From: Halomicronema sp. CCY15110
GTDB taxonomy: Bacteria; Cyanobacteriota; Cyanobacteriia; Phormidesmidales; Phormidesmidaceae
Assembly: GCF_016888165.1 (NCBI RefSeq)
Contig: NZ_JACSWC010000433.1
Span: 103,368 to 167,367 of the forward strand
Length of the DNA: 64,000 bases
Direction: 5' to 3'
In this document: positions 8,560-23,343 of the stretch, in pieces
Position numbering within the stretch: the stretch's first letter is position 1
How the letters are laid out: each line of letters begins with the position of its first letter
Notes under the pieces: model-generated
The model's input: only the letters and a program-made list of their open reading frames with translations
Databases searched by the model: none
Told to the model about the DNA's origin: nothing
Made by a program: the position numbers and the translations under genes

Positions 8560-11142
8560 ATGGCAGATTCTCCTGGGTCAATTCCTGCTTGTGCTTGGCA
8601 ACATCCCATTGGTCAAGACTGGGAACATCATTACCTCGTGCGCTATGCCAGCAATTTAGATGATGGCCCTTGGCATGGTGCGCCCCTGGGGGGTTTTGGA
8701 GCGGGGTGTATTGGGCGATCGCCCCGAGGTGACTTTAACCTCTGGCATTTGGATGGCGGGGAACATATCTTTCAAACTTTCCCCGGTTGTCAGTTCAGCG
8801 TGTTTGAGCAGAGCGGCGATCGCACCCAAGCCTACGCCCTGTGTACTGAAGCGCCGTCAGACAGCTCGCTCAGCACCTGGCAGTGGTATCCCAAAACCAT
8901 CGGTCAGCGGTCTTCTCAACCCGCCGCCACCGCTAATGCCGACCCTGACCAAGCCCACACTGGCACTTACCATGCCCTTTACCCCCGCAGTTGGTTTGTT
9001 TATCAAAACGTTTTTAATGCTGAGCTGACCTGCGAACAGCTATCGCCCATTTGGGCTCACAATTATCAGGAAACCAGCTATCCCGTCGCGGTCTTTTTGT
9101 GGACGGCGCACAATCCAACCGACCAGCCAATCACCCTCAGCATCATGCTGAGCTGGCAAAATATGGTGGGCTGGTTCACCAATACGGAAAAGTCGCCAGA
9201 GGTGCTGCAACGCGATGACGGCAGCCCCTACTACGATTACGTGCCCGCGCTGGGGCAAAGTGCTGGCAACCACAACCTGTTTGTGCAGACGGGCGATGCG
9301 GTCGGCTGCGTCATGAATGGCACCTGGTCGCAACTGGGGCGATCGCCCCAGGAGGGGGACGGCAGTTGGGCGATCGCGACTCCCGTACAGACCGACACCG
9401 AACTCTTTTTCCACATCCGCTGGAATCCGATTGGCGACGGCAGTGACCTCTGGCAAAGCTTTGCAACTGACGGTTCGTTGTCGAATGACATGGCGGATCA
9501 GCCCGCTGCAGCAGACGAACAGATCGGCTGTGCGATCGCTCTGAGATTTACCCTGCAACCGGGGGAAACGCGACAGATTCCCCTCACGTTAGCGTGGGAC
9601 TTACCGGTCACCGAATATGCCGCCGGGGTATCAGAATTTCGCCGCTACACCGACTTTTTTGGGCGCGAAGGCTGCCATGGATGGGCGATCGCCCGCACTG
9701 CGCTGAAGGAATTTCGTCATTGGCAGCAACAGATTATTGACTGGCAGCAGCCGATTTTAGACCGTTCGGATTTTTCCGATTGGTTCAAAATGGCGCTCTT
9801 TAATGAACTGTATGACCTGACCAGCGGCGGCACGCTGTGGACGGCGGCCACGGAAAAAGATCCGGTCGGCCAATTCGCAGTGCTCGAATGTGTAGACTAC
9901 CGCTGGTACGAGAGTCTCGATGTGCGACTCTATGGCGGCTTTGCCACCTTATTGCTCTGGCCCGAGTTAGAAAAAGCCGTGATTCGTGCGTTTGCCCGAG
10001 CGATTCCCACTGCGGATGAGCGAACGCGCATTATTGGCTACTACTACACTGTCGGCGAGGCGAATCACTACGCCCCGCGCAAGCTCAAGGGGGCCACTCC
10101 TCATGATTTGGGAGCCCCCAACGAGCACCCCTTTGTGCAAACCAATTACACCAGCTATCAAGACTGCAATCAGTGGAAGGATTTATCCAGCGACTTCGTG
10201 ATTCAGGTTTACCGGGCTTACAAGCTCACGGGTGAACAGGACACGCAATTTTTGGCCGACTGCTGGCCGGCGGTGACGGAAACGCTGAAGTATCTCAAAC
10301 GCTTTGACACCGACGGCGATGGCCTGCCCGAAAACGGCGGTGCCCCTGACCAAACCTTTGATGACTGGCAGCTTAAGGGCGTGAGTGCTTACTGCGGCGG
10401 TCTCTGGATGGCGGCATTGGAAAGCGCGATCGCGATCGCCACAACCCTCACGGAAGCAGGCATGGCTCCCGGTAATACGCCGATTTTGGCGACCCAGTAT
10501 CAGCGCTGGCTCGAACAAAGTCGTAATCACTTTCATCAAAAGCTGTGGAATGGTCAGTACTACCGGCTGGATACAGGTAGCGGCTCTGATGTCGTTATGG
10601 CCGATCAACTCTGTGGTCAATTTTGTGCGCGCCTACTGGGTTTACCCGATTTGGTGGAAGCAGAATATGTGCGATCGGCCCTCGATGCAATCTACGACGC
10701 TTGTTTCGTAAAGTTCAACGCCTATGCAGCTCAGGCCGCCATCCCCCAAACGCAGAAGTTTGCCGGAGCACAGGCAGGCACCTTTCGATCAGCCCAGCCA
10801 GAGCAGGCGATCGGGGCTGCTAACGGAGTCTTGCCCTCCGGTGTGCCAGAAGATCCGGATGGCACCCACCAACTCGAAGTCTGGACGGGGATCAACTTTG
10901 GTCTGGCGACTTTCTTTGCTCAAATGAATCAGCCAGAGCGAGCCTTTGCCATCACCGAAGCGGTCGTTCGGCAAATTTACGCCCACGGACTCCAGTTCCG
11001 CACCCCTGAAGCCATCACTGCTTTTGGGACGTTTCGCGCTTGCCACTACCTACGTCCCCTCGCCATTTGGGGACTCTACGGCATGTTAGTGGAATGGTAT
11101 CTCCCCCATGATCGACCAGCTGATGCGATGCCTGAGGGCTAA
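8560..11142 (+). CDS. GH116 beta-glucosidase/glucosylceramidase-like (GBA2 family)
   Basis: An 860-residue protein when started at ATG 8560 (MADSPGSIPACAW); an in-frame TTG at 8461 is less likely. The N-terminal beta-sandwich includes PLGGFGAGCIGRSPRG, typical of the non-lysosomal glucosylceramidase family. The C-terminal (alpha/alpha)6 barrel has the nucleophile segment LECVDYRWYESLDV (Glu443) and the acid/base segment ENGGAPDQTFDDW (Asp597), at positions close to those of characterised bacterial GH116 enzymes. Family members cleave beta-glucosides, in some cases beta-xylosides or glucosylated lipids; the natural substrate here is unknown. No signal peptide is visible. It stands alone and converges with the atp operon. 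Confidence 0.92.
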   Translation: MADSPGSIPACAWQHPIGQDWEHHYLVRYASNLDDGPWHGAPLGGFGAGCIGRSPRGDFNLWHLDGGEHIFQTFPGCQFSVFEQSGDRTQAYALCTEAPSDSSLSTWQWYPKTIGQRSSQPAATANADPDQAHTGTYHALYPRSWFVYQNVFNAELTCEQLSPIWAHNYQETSYPVAVFLWTAHNPTDQPITLSIMLSWQNMVGWFTNTEKSPEVLQRDDGSPYYDYVPALGQSAGNHNLFVQTGDAVGCVMNGTWSQLGRSPQEGDGSWAIATPVQTDTELFFHIRWNPIGDGSDLWQSFATDGSLSNDMADQPAAADEQIGCAIALRFTLQPGETRQIPLTLAWDLPVTEYAAGVSEFRRYTDFFGREGCHGWAIARTALKEFRHWQQQIIDWQQPILDRSDFSDWFKMALFNELYDLTSGGTLWTAATEKDPVGQFAVLECVDYRWYESLDVRLYGGFATLLLWPELEKAVIRAFARAIPTADERTRIIGYYYTVGEANHYAPRKLKGATPHDLGAPNEHPFVQTNYTSYQDCNQWKDLSSDFVIQVYRAYKLTGEQDTQFLADCWPAVTETLKYLKRFDTDGDGLPENGGAPDQTFDDWQLKGVSAYCGGLWMAALESAIAIATTLTEAGMAPGNTPILATQYQRWLEQSRNHFHQKLWNGQYYRLDTGSGSDVVMADQLCGQFCARLLGLPDLVEAEYVRSALDAIYDACFVKFNAYAAQAAIPQTQKFAGAQAGTFRSAQPEQAIGAANGVLPSGVPEDPDGTHQLEVWTGINFGLATFFAQMNQPERAFAITEAVVRQIYAHGLQFRTPEAITAFGTFRACHYLRPLAIWGLYGMLVEWYLPHDRPADAMPEG

Positions 11143-11214
11143 TGGCCGAGTCGAGATACCCGCGATCGCCACACCTTTCTATCCAGCGCACTTAGAGATG
11201 GCCCAAAAAAGACA

Positions 11215-11249
11215 ATAGCCATGGCCTACACTTTCGAGACCATAGCTAT
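11215..11249. terminator. Hairpin between converging GH116 and atpG
   Basis: ATAGCCATGG (11215-11224) pairs with CCATAGCTAT (11240-11249) with one mismatch and a 15-nt loop. An A-run lies on the left (CCCAAAAAAGAC). It could end transcription in both directions, but the U-tract on the plus side is weak. Confidence 0.4.
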
Positions 11250-11277
11250 GAATTTACAATCAGCTTAGATTTTGTCC

Positions 11278-12225
11278 TTAGTTCAGTGCTTCTGCACCAC
11301 CCACGATTTCCAGGATTTCCTGAGTAATAGCAGCCTGACGCGCTTTGTTGTAATCCAAAGTCAGGGACTTCACCAAATCACTAGCATTGTCACTAGCATT
11401 ATTCATGGCGGTCATGCGAGCCGCTAGCTCACTAGCCGCAGCTTCCTGCAACGCTCGCAAAATCTGATTGCTAAAGTACAGCGGCAGCAACGCATCCAGA
11501 ATTTGCACCGGATCTTGCTCAAACAGCATATCCTTCGGAAAAGTGCGATCGCCGACAGCCACCTTCTCACGGGCGACGTCAATGCGACCACTGCGAGTAA
11601 TCAGTCGGAAGATTTCGTCGTCGTCTGCTTCTAAACCCTGGGGATCAAGGGGCAGTAGCGTTTGAACGACCGGCCGAGAACTGACCAGAGAAACGAACTT
11701 CGTATACACCAGTTCAACTCGATCAACAGTGCCCGACAAAAATAGGGACAAAAGCTGATCCGCAATTTGAGCTGCCTCGTCCGCAGTGGGAATTTGCTCT
11801 AACTCAGTGAACTTAGAGTCGATGGGCCGATCTCGACGACTAAAATACTGAACGGCTTTACGTCCCACCAAAATATAGGTGTACTCAATATTGCTGGCCG
11901 TCAGCTCTTTCGCCCGGTTTTCGGCACGCCGAATCACATTACCGTTGTAGCCCCCGCACAAGCCGCGATCGCCGGAAATCACCAGCAACGCGACCTTTTC
12001 CACCGGACGTTCCTGCAGCAAAGGCAAATCAACGTCTTCAAACTTGAGCCTTATTTGCAAACCATGCAAGACCTGCGCCAAGCGATCAGCAAACGGGCGA
12101 GTCGCAATCACCTGCTCCTGTGCCCGCCGCACTTTAGCAGTAGCGACCAGACGCATCGCTTCCGTAATCTTGCGAGTATTTTTAACTGACTTAATGCGAT
12201 CTCGAATTGCTTTTAGGTTAGCCAT
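11278..12225 (-). CDS. atpG: F-type ATP synthase gamma subunit
   Basis: A 315-residue central-stalk subunit of the F1 motor (called atpC in older cyanobacterial naming). The start [11 protein letters not shown] is the conserved N-terminus; a 13-residue upstream extension from 12264 is not conserved. The N- and C-terminal coiled-coil helices ([36 protein letters not shown]) are intact. The insertion found in cyanobacterial and plastid gamma is present (about 195-225, [20 protein letters not shown]), without the regulatory cysteine pair of chloroplasts. It is the last gene of the atp operon, 75 bp behind atpA. Confidence 0.97.
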   Translation of the reverse strand: MANLKAIRDRIKSVKNTRKITEAMRLVATAKVRRAQEQVIATRPFADRLAQVLHGLQIRLKFEDVDLPLLQERPVEKVALLVISGDRGLCGGYNGNVIRRAENRAKELTASNIEYTYILVGRKAVQYFSRRDRPIDSKFTELEQIPTADEAAQIADQLLSLFLSGTVDRVELVYTKFVSLVSSRPVVQTLLPLDPQGLEADDDEIFRLITRSGRIDVAREKVAVGDRTFPKDMLFEQDPVQILDALLPLYFSNQILRALQEAAASELAARMTAMNNASDNASDLVKSLTLDYNKARQAAITQEILEIVGGAEALN

Positions 12226-12300
12226 TCCTCTACCTTCCCAACCAACGAAGCATCCGATGACCAACTAAGAAGTATAGCCACCAGATGCCAATCTACAACT

Positions 12301-13866
<1,566 letters not shown>

Positions 13867-13906
13867 TTACAAACTCAAGCTGAATATGAGACCACCATCA
13901 AGTCTC

Positions 13907-14452
13907 TTAAGTCAACTGCATACTCAGACGCCTCAACTGACCGCGCAGACTAGCATCAACGACTTGAGAACCGACTTTGATAATGACGCCACCTAGCAAA
14001 TTAGGTTCGATGCTAACGGCTAAATCAACCCGCTCAGCACCAGTCATCGCAACGACCTTCTGACGAATCTGATCCTGCTGTGATTCTGACAAGTCAATGG
14101 CTGAAGCTACTTCAGCTAGTACAATGCCTCGCAGCTGTCTTAGCAGTTCTTGATAGCGCTGTAAAACTGGGACGATAAATCCAACACGGCCCTTATCAAC
14201 CAACAGTTTTAGAAAGTTCTTAAAGAGTGGATTCAGATCGCTTGAAATTTCTTCCAACACTCCCTTCTTCGCATCCTCACTCATGAGAGGATTCTTCAAG
14301 AACTGCTCAAGCTCTTCCGAAGCCAATAAAAGCTCCAAGACGGCCTGTGCATCTTCACCAAACTGATCTTCAAGGTTCTGATCTTGAGCAAGAGACATCA
14401 AGGCCTGAGCATAAGGATCGGAAACTTCTAGAGAAACAGTTGTCGCACTCAT
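13907..14452 (-). CDS. atpH: F-type ATP synthase delta subunit
   Basis: A 181-residue subunit joining F1 to the peripheral stalk (atpD in older cyanobacterial naming; OSCP homologue). Visible features are the N-terminal helical domain (VSDPYAQALMSLAQDQ), the conserved NPLFKNFLKLLVDKGR segment, and the C-terminal LLGGVIIKVGSQVVDASLRGQLRRL motif. It lies 6 bp downstream of atpF and 88 bp before atpA, within the operon. Confidence 0.96.
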   Translation of the reverse strand: MSATTVSLEVSDPYAQALMSLAQDQNLEDQFGEDAQAVLELLLASEELEQFLKNPLMSEDAKKGVLEEISSDLNPLFKNFLKLLVDKGRVGFIVPVLQRYQELLRQLRGIVLAEVASAIDLSESQQDQIRQKVVAMTGAERVDLAVSIEPNLLGGVIIKVGSQVVDASLRGQLRRLSMQLT

Positions 14453-14458
14453 AAATAA

Positions 14459-14977
14459 TTAGTCCCCCAGCAGTGCAATACTTTTATCAACCAAAGCAGT
14501 CTGAAGATCTGGTGTCAGTCGTGAAGGTAATTCTTCTTCTGCACGCTGCAAAGCTAACTCAGCGATTCGTTGCCTTAGCTCCCGCATCACCTTTTCCTGC
14601 TGGAAGGTAACATCCTGATCTGCAGCAGCCTTCATTTTCTCAACGTCAGCTTTTGCCTGCGCTAAAATCTCTTCGCTAACCTTAGACGCATTTTCCTTCG
14701 CCGCTGCTACGATCTCTTTCGCTTTGGATTGGGCTTGCGCCAGATTTTCTTCTTGCTGTTTTAACGATTCCTGGGCTTCTTGCTGGCGACGCTCAGCATC
14801 CAGAATCGCTTCTTCGATGGAAGAACGACGAGTCGATAAAGTTTTTCCCAGAAATTTACGCCCAAAGTAAAACAGCACACCCCAAATAATCACTAAGTTA
14901 ATGAGGTTTGTCTCTAGCAGGTCAAAATTTAAGCCAAAACCACTTCCTTCAGTTGCCAGCAGTGAAAGACTAATCAT
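14459..14977 (-). CDS. atpF: F-type ATP synthase b subunit
   Basis: A 172-residue peripheral stalk subunit of Fo. A single transmembrane helix near residues 18-38 ([19 protein letters not shown]) is followed by a long charged coiled coil ([20 protein letters not shown]) and ends [11 protein letters not shown]. Cyanobacteria use a b/b' heterodimer, and the b' gene is the upstream neighbour (62 bp). Length and topology are normal. Confidence 0.96.
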   Translation of the reverse strand: MISLSLLATEGSGFGLNFDLLETNLINLVIIWGVLFYFGRKFLGKTLSTRRSSIEEAILDAERRQQEAQESLKQQEENLAQAQSKAKEIVAAAKENASKVSEEILAQAKADVEKMKAAADQDVTFQQEKVMRELRQRIAELALQRAEEELPSRLTPDLQTALVDKSIALLGD

Positions 14978-15039
14978 AATTCCTCATTCCCTAACACAAT
15001 CCAAAGAGTTAAATTCAAATGCTGTAAACGCCCAGCAGC

Positions 15040-15513
15040 TTACGCGGCACTCAAGAGCTTATCCAACATTTGCTGTGTCAAAGAAGCAACTTGTCCCTCT
15101 AAAACTTCAAAAGCCGAAGCTTTTTGTGCATCAATTTCTTTCTGAACCTGCTCCTTATTTGCCTGAGCTTCTTGCTGAGCCGCGGCAATTTGACTACTTG
15201 CGACTTTCTCCGCTTCGGCTTGTGCTTCAGCAATAATTGCCTGAGCCTGCCTACGCGATTCAGCAAGCTCTTGCTCATACTGCTGCGCGATCTTTTCAGC
15301 CTTAGCCAATTTCTCTTTGGCACCAACAATACTGGAATTTACATAACCATCCCTTTCGTCAATTGCATCTCCCAAGGGACTGTAAAAAACCTTGTTCAAT
15401 ACCACAGCCAAAATGAGGAACTGAATCGCCATCAAAGGGAGGGTGGCATTAATGTCAAAAAGGCCACCACCTTCTTCAACTGCCAGTAGCAACGTCCAAC
15501 TCATCGCACTCAA
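15040..15513 (-). CDS. atpF2: F-type ATP synthase b' subunit
   Basis: A 157-residue second stalk subunit (called atpG in cyanobacterial literature). The N-terminal membrane helix ([20 protein letters not shown]) is followed by [20 protein letters not shown] and a coiled coil rich in Ala/Glu/Gln. The duplicated b subunit marks photosynthetic organisms. The start may be M1 or M4 (MSWTLLL). It lies downstream of atpE, from which it is separated by a stable hairpin. Confidence 0.95.
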   Translation of the reverse strand: MSAMSWTLLLAVEEGGGLFDINATLPLMAIQFLILAVVLNKVFYSPLGDAIDERDGYVNSSIVGAKEKLAKAEKIAQQYEQELAESRRQAQAIIAEAQAEAEKVASSQIAAAQQEAQANKEQVQKEIDAQKASAFEVLEGQVASLTQQMLDKLLSAA

Positions 15514-15557
15514 ACCTTACAGCGTCATTATCTAGAGAAAGTCCAATATTCCAAGGC

Positions 15558-15587
15558 CTCTCAGCCGAGAAAAATCCCGGCTGAGAG
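15558..15587 (-). promoter_or_regulatory. Intercistronic hairpin between atpE and atpF2
   Basis: CTCTCAGCCG (15558-15567) and CGGCTGAGAG (15578-15587) form a perfect 10-bp stem with a 10-nt loop, starting about 10 nt after the atpE stop. No U-tract follows on the transcribed strand, so an RNA-processing or 3'-end-stabilising element that raises c-subunit mRNA is more likely than a full terminator (inference). Confidence 0.7.
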
Positions 15588-15596
15588 CGATAGCCT

Positions 15597-15851
<255 letters not shown>

Positions 15852-15995
15852 TCAAAGTGTGGATGTTCTACTAAACAACTACAGAATCGAACTTACCATC
15901 TGGTTCGCTCTTAAATGTGGCCCTAAGGACCGCCTTGTTGATATTGCGCTTAGAAATCCACGCATCAACTTAGGATCATCTGGATAGCCTGTAAA

Positions 15996-16739
15996 CTATC
16001 CATGCTCTTCCTCACCATGGCCTTCTATCGCTTCACCAATGTAAACAGCAGCAAGAGTTGCAAAAATCAGTGCCTGGATGGCGCTCGTAAATAGCCCCAG
16101 AATCATGACCGGCAAGGGCACGAATAATGGGACGAGCAGCACCAATACAGCAACCACCAACTCGTCTGCCAGAATGTTTCCAAAGAGACGAAAGCTCAGC
16201 GATAAAGGCTTGGTGAAATCTTCCAAAATATTAATGGGCAGAAGGATTGGAGTTGGCTCAATGTAGCGAGCAAAATACCCCAAACCCCGCTTTCTGAATC
16301 CTGCATAAAAGTATGCCAAAGAAGTCAGCAAAGCAAGTGCCACGGTCGTATTAATGTCATTAGTTGGTGCAGCCAACTCACCTCCTGGAATGTGGATGAG
16401 TTTCCACGGAAGCAGAGCACCTGACCAGTTCGACACAAAAATGAAAAGGAATAGGGTTCCGACAAAAGGCACCCAAGGACGATATTCCTTTTCGCCAATT
16501 TGACCTTTTGCCAAATCGCGAATGAACTCCAGGCCATATTCCATAAAGTTTTGCAGACCTGATGGAATACGTTCTATTTTCCGAGTCGCTAACACCGAAA
16601 ACAAGAGCAACAAAGCAATGACAAACCAAGATGTCATGAAGACTTGGCCGTGGATTTTGAGGCCAGCAATTTCCCAATAAAAATGCTCTCCCACCTCCAA
16701 CTTAGCCAACAGCAGTGACATCGGCACTAAATCAATCAT
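15996..16739 (-). CDS. atpB: F-type ATP synthase a subunit
   Basis: A 247-residue Fo subunit (atpI in cyanobacterial naming). The start [20 protein letters not shown] is chosen because the open frame upstream to 16877 overlaps the end of atpI and is not conserved. The helices include the half-channel arginine region ([17 protein letters not shown]) and the C-terminal [20 protein letters not shown]. It forms the proton path with the c-ring. M53 of the longer frame (16721) is an alternative start. Confidence 0.95.
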   Translation of the reverse strand: MIDLVPMSLLLAKLEVGEHFYWEIAGLKIHGQVFMTSWFVIALLLLFSVLATRKIERIPSGLQNFMEYGLEFIRDLAKGQIGEKEYRPWVPFVGTLFLFIFVSNWSGALLPWKLIHIPGGELAAPTNDINTTVALALLTSLAYFYAGFRKRGLGYFARYIEPTPILLPINILEDFTKPLSLSFRLFGNILADELVVAVLVLLVPLFVPLPVMILGLFTSAIQALIFATLAAVYIGEAIEGHGEEEHG

Positions 16740-16833
16740 CTCTAAGCCATTCTTAAGATTTGCACAAAAGGTTGCCGGAAAAATGGTGCTAGACTCTCTT
16801 AACCAAGGCTTGAACTGTGTAAAGAAAGCAAAG

Positions 16834-17265
16834 CTATTTCTCTCCAGGGACAACAGTCCATATGATGTATCCAACAAGGGCAGCCTTGTAAGTTAGAAAG
16901 CCTAAAAATACAGGCATAACCTCAAGCTGATTCCATTGGCTAGCAACCAAAACCATTGCCGCGACTAAAGCCAAACGGCTACTGGATATCCGAGTAGAGC
17001 TTCTACCTATTGCCTCAACGTTCTTGGATAACATCCTCAAGTAAACCACGCCTGTGCATGCACCAAGCAAATAGTTGAGGCCGATATGCAAAGAATACGT
17101 GAAGCAAGTTGCCGCAAAAACCACCCCAGAGAAGGCAATTGTTGTCTTCAGCAACTGTGCCTGCAGCCTGTAAAAGCTGTCCATCGATGCTTCAGAGGAA
17201 GATGCGACTTCAGGCTTTTCGGTCTCTACCGCATCAGATATTTCAGAATTGGAAGGAATCTGCAC
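16834..17265 (-). CDS. atpI: ATP synthase assembly-associated protein I
   Basis: A 143-residue protein with four predicted membrane helices ([72 protein letters not shown]) after a Ser/Glu-rich soluble start. This is the AtpI/UncI (Atp1) protein that heads atp operons and is linked to c-ring assembly. It is the first gene of the operon, so the operon promoter should lie just upstream, in the spacer shared with apcE. Confidence 0.92.
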   Translation of the reverse strand: MQIPSNSEISDAVETEKPEVASSSEASMDSFYRLQAQLLKTTIAFSGVVFAATCFTYSLHIGLNYLLGACTGVVYLRMLSKNVEAIGRSSTRISSSRLALVAAMVLVASQWNQLEVMPVFLGFLTYKAALVGYIIWTVVPGEK

Positions 17266-21036
<3,771 letters not shown>

Positions 21037-21560
21037 GCAAAGACACACTTAGCTCTAGGCCGGCTTAATCCATTGCCAGACTTTCGGGCAGGAAACCTTA
21101 TGTTGTTAAGGTTTGAGGTACTAGAGGGCTTAGGGCTGATTGTTCGTCAACGACCCACCTAAGGTGTTGACTTTTTGGCAGAGATGACCACCTAGCGATC
21201 AGGTGATCATCTCTGTTTGTGTACTTTAAAAGCTTCTATGGGCAAGGCTTTGAGAAGATGAGTAGCACTATTACAAAATGTTTCACTCATCCAAGAAGGC
21301 GAGTCTGATACCGGACAATAATTCGGTAAGGTGCCTATTACTTAGCAGTTCCAGAGAGCAAATGAGGACTTTACGAAACCTTGCCACTCTTGGCAAAGTA
21401 AAGCGTTATTTGTTGTCATGCTGTCAGTTAATGGGCTCAAGTTTTAAGTCGGCAGAGGTGATTTTCACTGCCTCTTAGGAGTAGCTGCTGGCTGTTTAGA
21501 TTCAGTGATTGCCAGCTATTAATTTGATATCTGGTTACATTTTTCGGAGGAATCCATCCA
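21037..21560 (+). other. apcE-apcA intergenic region
   Basis: A 524-bp gap with a strong hairpin just after apcE, then an untranslated leader for apcA. GGAGG at 21546-21550 is the apcA ribosome site. A second weak stem, GCTGGC (21487-21492) with GCCAGC (21511-21516), lies shortly before it. No protein gene is supported; the open frame at 21278-21478 has no plausible composition. Confidence 0.6.
21179..21215 (+). terminator. Stem-loop after apcE
   Basis: CAGAGATGACCACCT (21179-21193) pairs with AGGTGATCATCTCTG (21201-21215) over 15 positions with one mismatch and a 7-nt loop. TTTGTGTACTTT follows. It is probably a partial terminator that lets apcA/apcB be expressed well above apcE, since core alpha/beta subunits are needed in large excess over L-CM. 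Confidence 0.7.
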
Positions 21561-22046
21561 ATGAGCATTGTCACGAAATCCATCGTGAACGCCGATGCAG
21601 AGGCCCGTTACCTCAGCCCCGGCGAACTAGACCGTATTAAGTCCTTTGTGACTTCTGGTGAAAAGCGTCTTCGGATCGCTCAGGTTTTGACTGAGTCGCG
21701 TGAGCGCATCGTCAAGCAAGCTGGCGATCAAATGTTCCAAAAGCGCCCTGATGTGGTTTCCCCTGGTGGAAATGCATATGGCGAAGAAATGACCGCAACT
21801 TGCTTGCGTGACATGGACTATTACCTGCGTCTCATCACTTACGGGGTGGTTGCGGGCGATGTGACCCCCATCGAAGAGATCGGTTTGGTCGGTGTGCGGG
21901 AAATGTATAACTCCCTCGGCACTCCCATTCCTGCAGTTGCAGAATCTATTCGCTGCATGAAGGCGGTGGCTTCTGGTTTGTTGTCTAGTGAAGATGCAGC
22001 GGAAGCTTCTGCTTACTTTGACTATGTCGTGGGTGCAATGCAGTAA
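21561..22046 (+). CDS. apcA: Allophycocyanin alpha subunit
   Basis: A 161-residue globin-fold phycobiliprotein. The phycocyanobilin-binding Cys81 is in [16 protein letters not shown]. The alpha-type features ([21 protein letters not shown]) and length are typical. It pairs with ApcB to form trimers in the phycobilisome core and passes energy to ApcE. Strong ribosome site GGAGG 10 nt upstream; 57 bp to apcB. Confidence 0.98.
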   Translation: MSIVTKSIVNADAEARYLSPGELDRIKSFVTSGEKRLRIAQVLTESRERIVKQAGDQMFQKRPDVVSPGGNAYGEEMTATCLRDMDYYLRLITYGVVAGDVTPIEEIGLVGVREMYNSLGTPIPAVAESIRCMKAVASGLLSSEDAAEASAYFDYVVGAMQ

Positions 22047-22103
22047 TTCTGCAAAGTACTAAGACGTTTTTAACGCAAGTAAGAACATTTAAGGAATCAA
22101 ATC

Positions 22104-22589
22104 ATGCAAGACGCAATTACTGCAGTCATTAACGCCTCCGATGTGCAGGGCAAGTACCTAGATGGTGGCTCCCTGGACAAGTTGAAGGCTTACTTCCAAA
22201 CGGGTGAGCTGCGGGTTCGTGCAGCTACCGCGATTAGCGCCAATGCGGCTGATATTGTCAAGGAAGCAGTTGCTAAGTCTCTGCTTTACTCCGATATCAC
22301 CCGTCCCGGCGGCAATATGTACACCACTCGTCGTTATGCTGCTTGCATTCGCGACTTGGACTACTATCTGCGCTATTCCACTTACGCCATGTTGGCGGGT
22401 GATCCTTCTATCTTGGATGAGCGTGTACTGAATGGCTTGAAAGAGACCTACAACTCTCTGGGTGTGCCCATTGGTGCAACTGTGAACGCGATTCAAGCAA
22501 TGAAGGAAGTCACCGCTGGTTTGGTTGGCGCTGACGCTGGTAAGGAAATGGGCGTCTACTTCGACTACATCTGTTCTGGCTTGAGCTAG
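22104..22589 (+). CDS. apcB: Allophycocyanin beta subunit
   Basis: A 161-residue partner of ApcA. Cys81 ([17 protein letters not shown]) binds the bilin, and Asn71 (RPGGNMY) is the residue that is gamma-methylated in the family. The start [20 protein letters not shown] is canonical. GGAATC before the ATG is a weak ribosome site. Hairpin and apcC follow. Confidence 0.98.
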   Translation: MQDAITAVINASDVQGKYLDGGSLDKLKAYFQTGELRVRAATAISANAADIVKEAVAKSLLYSDITRPGGNMYTTRRYAACIRDLDYYLRYSTYAMLAGDPSILDERVLNGLKETYNSLGVPIGATVNAIQAMKEVTAGLVGADAGKEMGVYFDYICSGLS

Positions 22590-22613
22590 ACGTAGATCTG
22601 AGTAGCTTCGTCT

Positions 22614-22630
22614 CCCATCTTGTAGATGGG
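22614..22630 (+). promoter_or_regulatory. Hairpin between apcB and apcC
   Basis: CCCATCT (22614-22620), loop TGT, AGATGGG (22624-22630): a perfect 7-bp stem 24 nt after the apcB stop. No U-tract follows directly. Such stems in apc operons are thought to cut transcript levels ahead of the low-copy linker gene; here that role is inferred. Confidence 0.6.
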
Positions 22631-22842
22631 CTCCCGCAGAAACTCTGTCTGGGGTGAGTGTTATTACTAAGAAGTTCTGAGTATGGCATTGGCTTTAGAC
22701 ACAGGCCTTCTGCGGGAGATGTTTCCGGTTTTGAGGGCTTAATCGGTTTTTGCAGACTTTCTGAGTGAAAGCGCGATCGCCTATTAATGCGCCCTTCTCT
22801 TTGCTGTCGATTGACATTAGGTTTTAGGAGAGCTGATTAGCC

Positions 22843-23046
22843 ATGCGAATGTTTAAGATTACGGCCTGTGTCCCGAGTCAAACTCGCATTCGCACCCAGC
22901 GAGAGTTGCAAAACACCTTTTTCACCAAACTGGTTCCCTACGACAACTGGTTTCGTGAGCAGCAGCGCATCCAAAAAATGGGTGGCAAAATTGTTAAGGT
23001 CGAAATGGCAACAGGTAAGCCCGGTACCAACGCCGGATTGCAGTAA
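22843..23046 (+). CDS. apcC: Phycobilisome small core linker (L-C 7.8)
   Basis: A 67-residue CpcD-type linker: MRMFKITACVPSQTRIRTQR start, ELQNTFFTKLVPYDNWF, ending in TGKPGTNAGLQ. It caps allophycocyanin trimers in the core cylinders. AGGAG at 22826-22830 serves as the ribosome site. It ends the apc operon and is followed by a strong terminator. Confidence 0.97.
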   Translation: MRMFKITACVPSQTRIRTQRELQNTFFTKLVPYDNWFREQQRIQKMGGKIVKVEMATGKPGTNAGLQ

Positions 23047-23084
23047 GCTTCAAACTTTTGCTTTGGGTAATGTGAGTGATTAAG

Positions 23085-23115
23085 GCGGGTGTGTGTGATG
23101 CATGCCTGCTTTTTT
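23085..23115 (+). terminator. Intrinsic terminator of the apc operon
   Basis: GCGGGTGTG (23085-23093) pairs with CATGCCTGC (23101-23109), counting three G-U pairs, around a 7-nt loop, and six T follow at once (23110-23115). It lies 39 nt after the apcC stop. Confidence 0.75.
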
Positions 23116-23343
23116 GTGGCTTATGGATAGTGGTGATTGCTCTCCCAAGGGTTCAAGTGGTGATGTGCCGCCATGGATTAGAGCTTGGGGCTGATTATCA
23201 TGCTTTATTCACAAAATTCACGCTCCCATGGCTAAGGGCTGTGCCAATGGAGCCTCTGGTGTCTTCAAGAGCGAGGCTGGTGCTGTCCCTTGGGGAAAGA
23301 ATTCGCTAGAGTCAGACCGTTGTTTGTGTATGAGGCGGTCACA

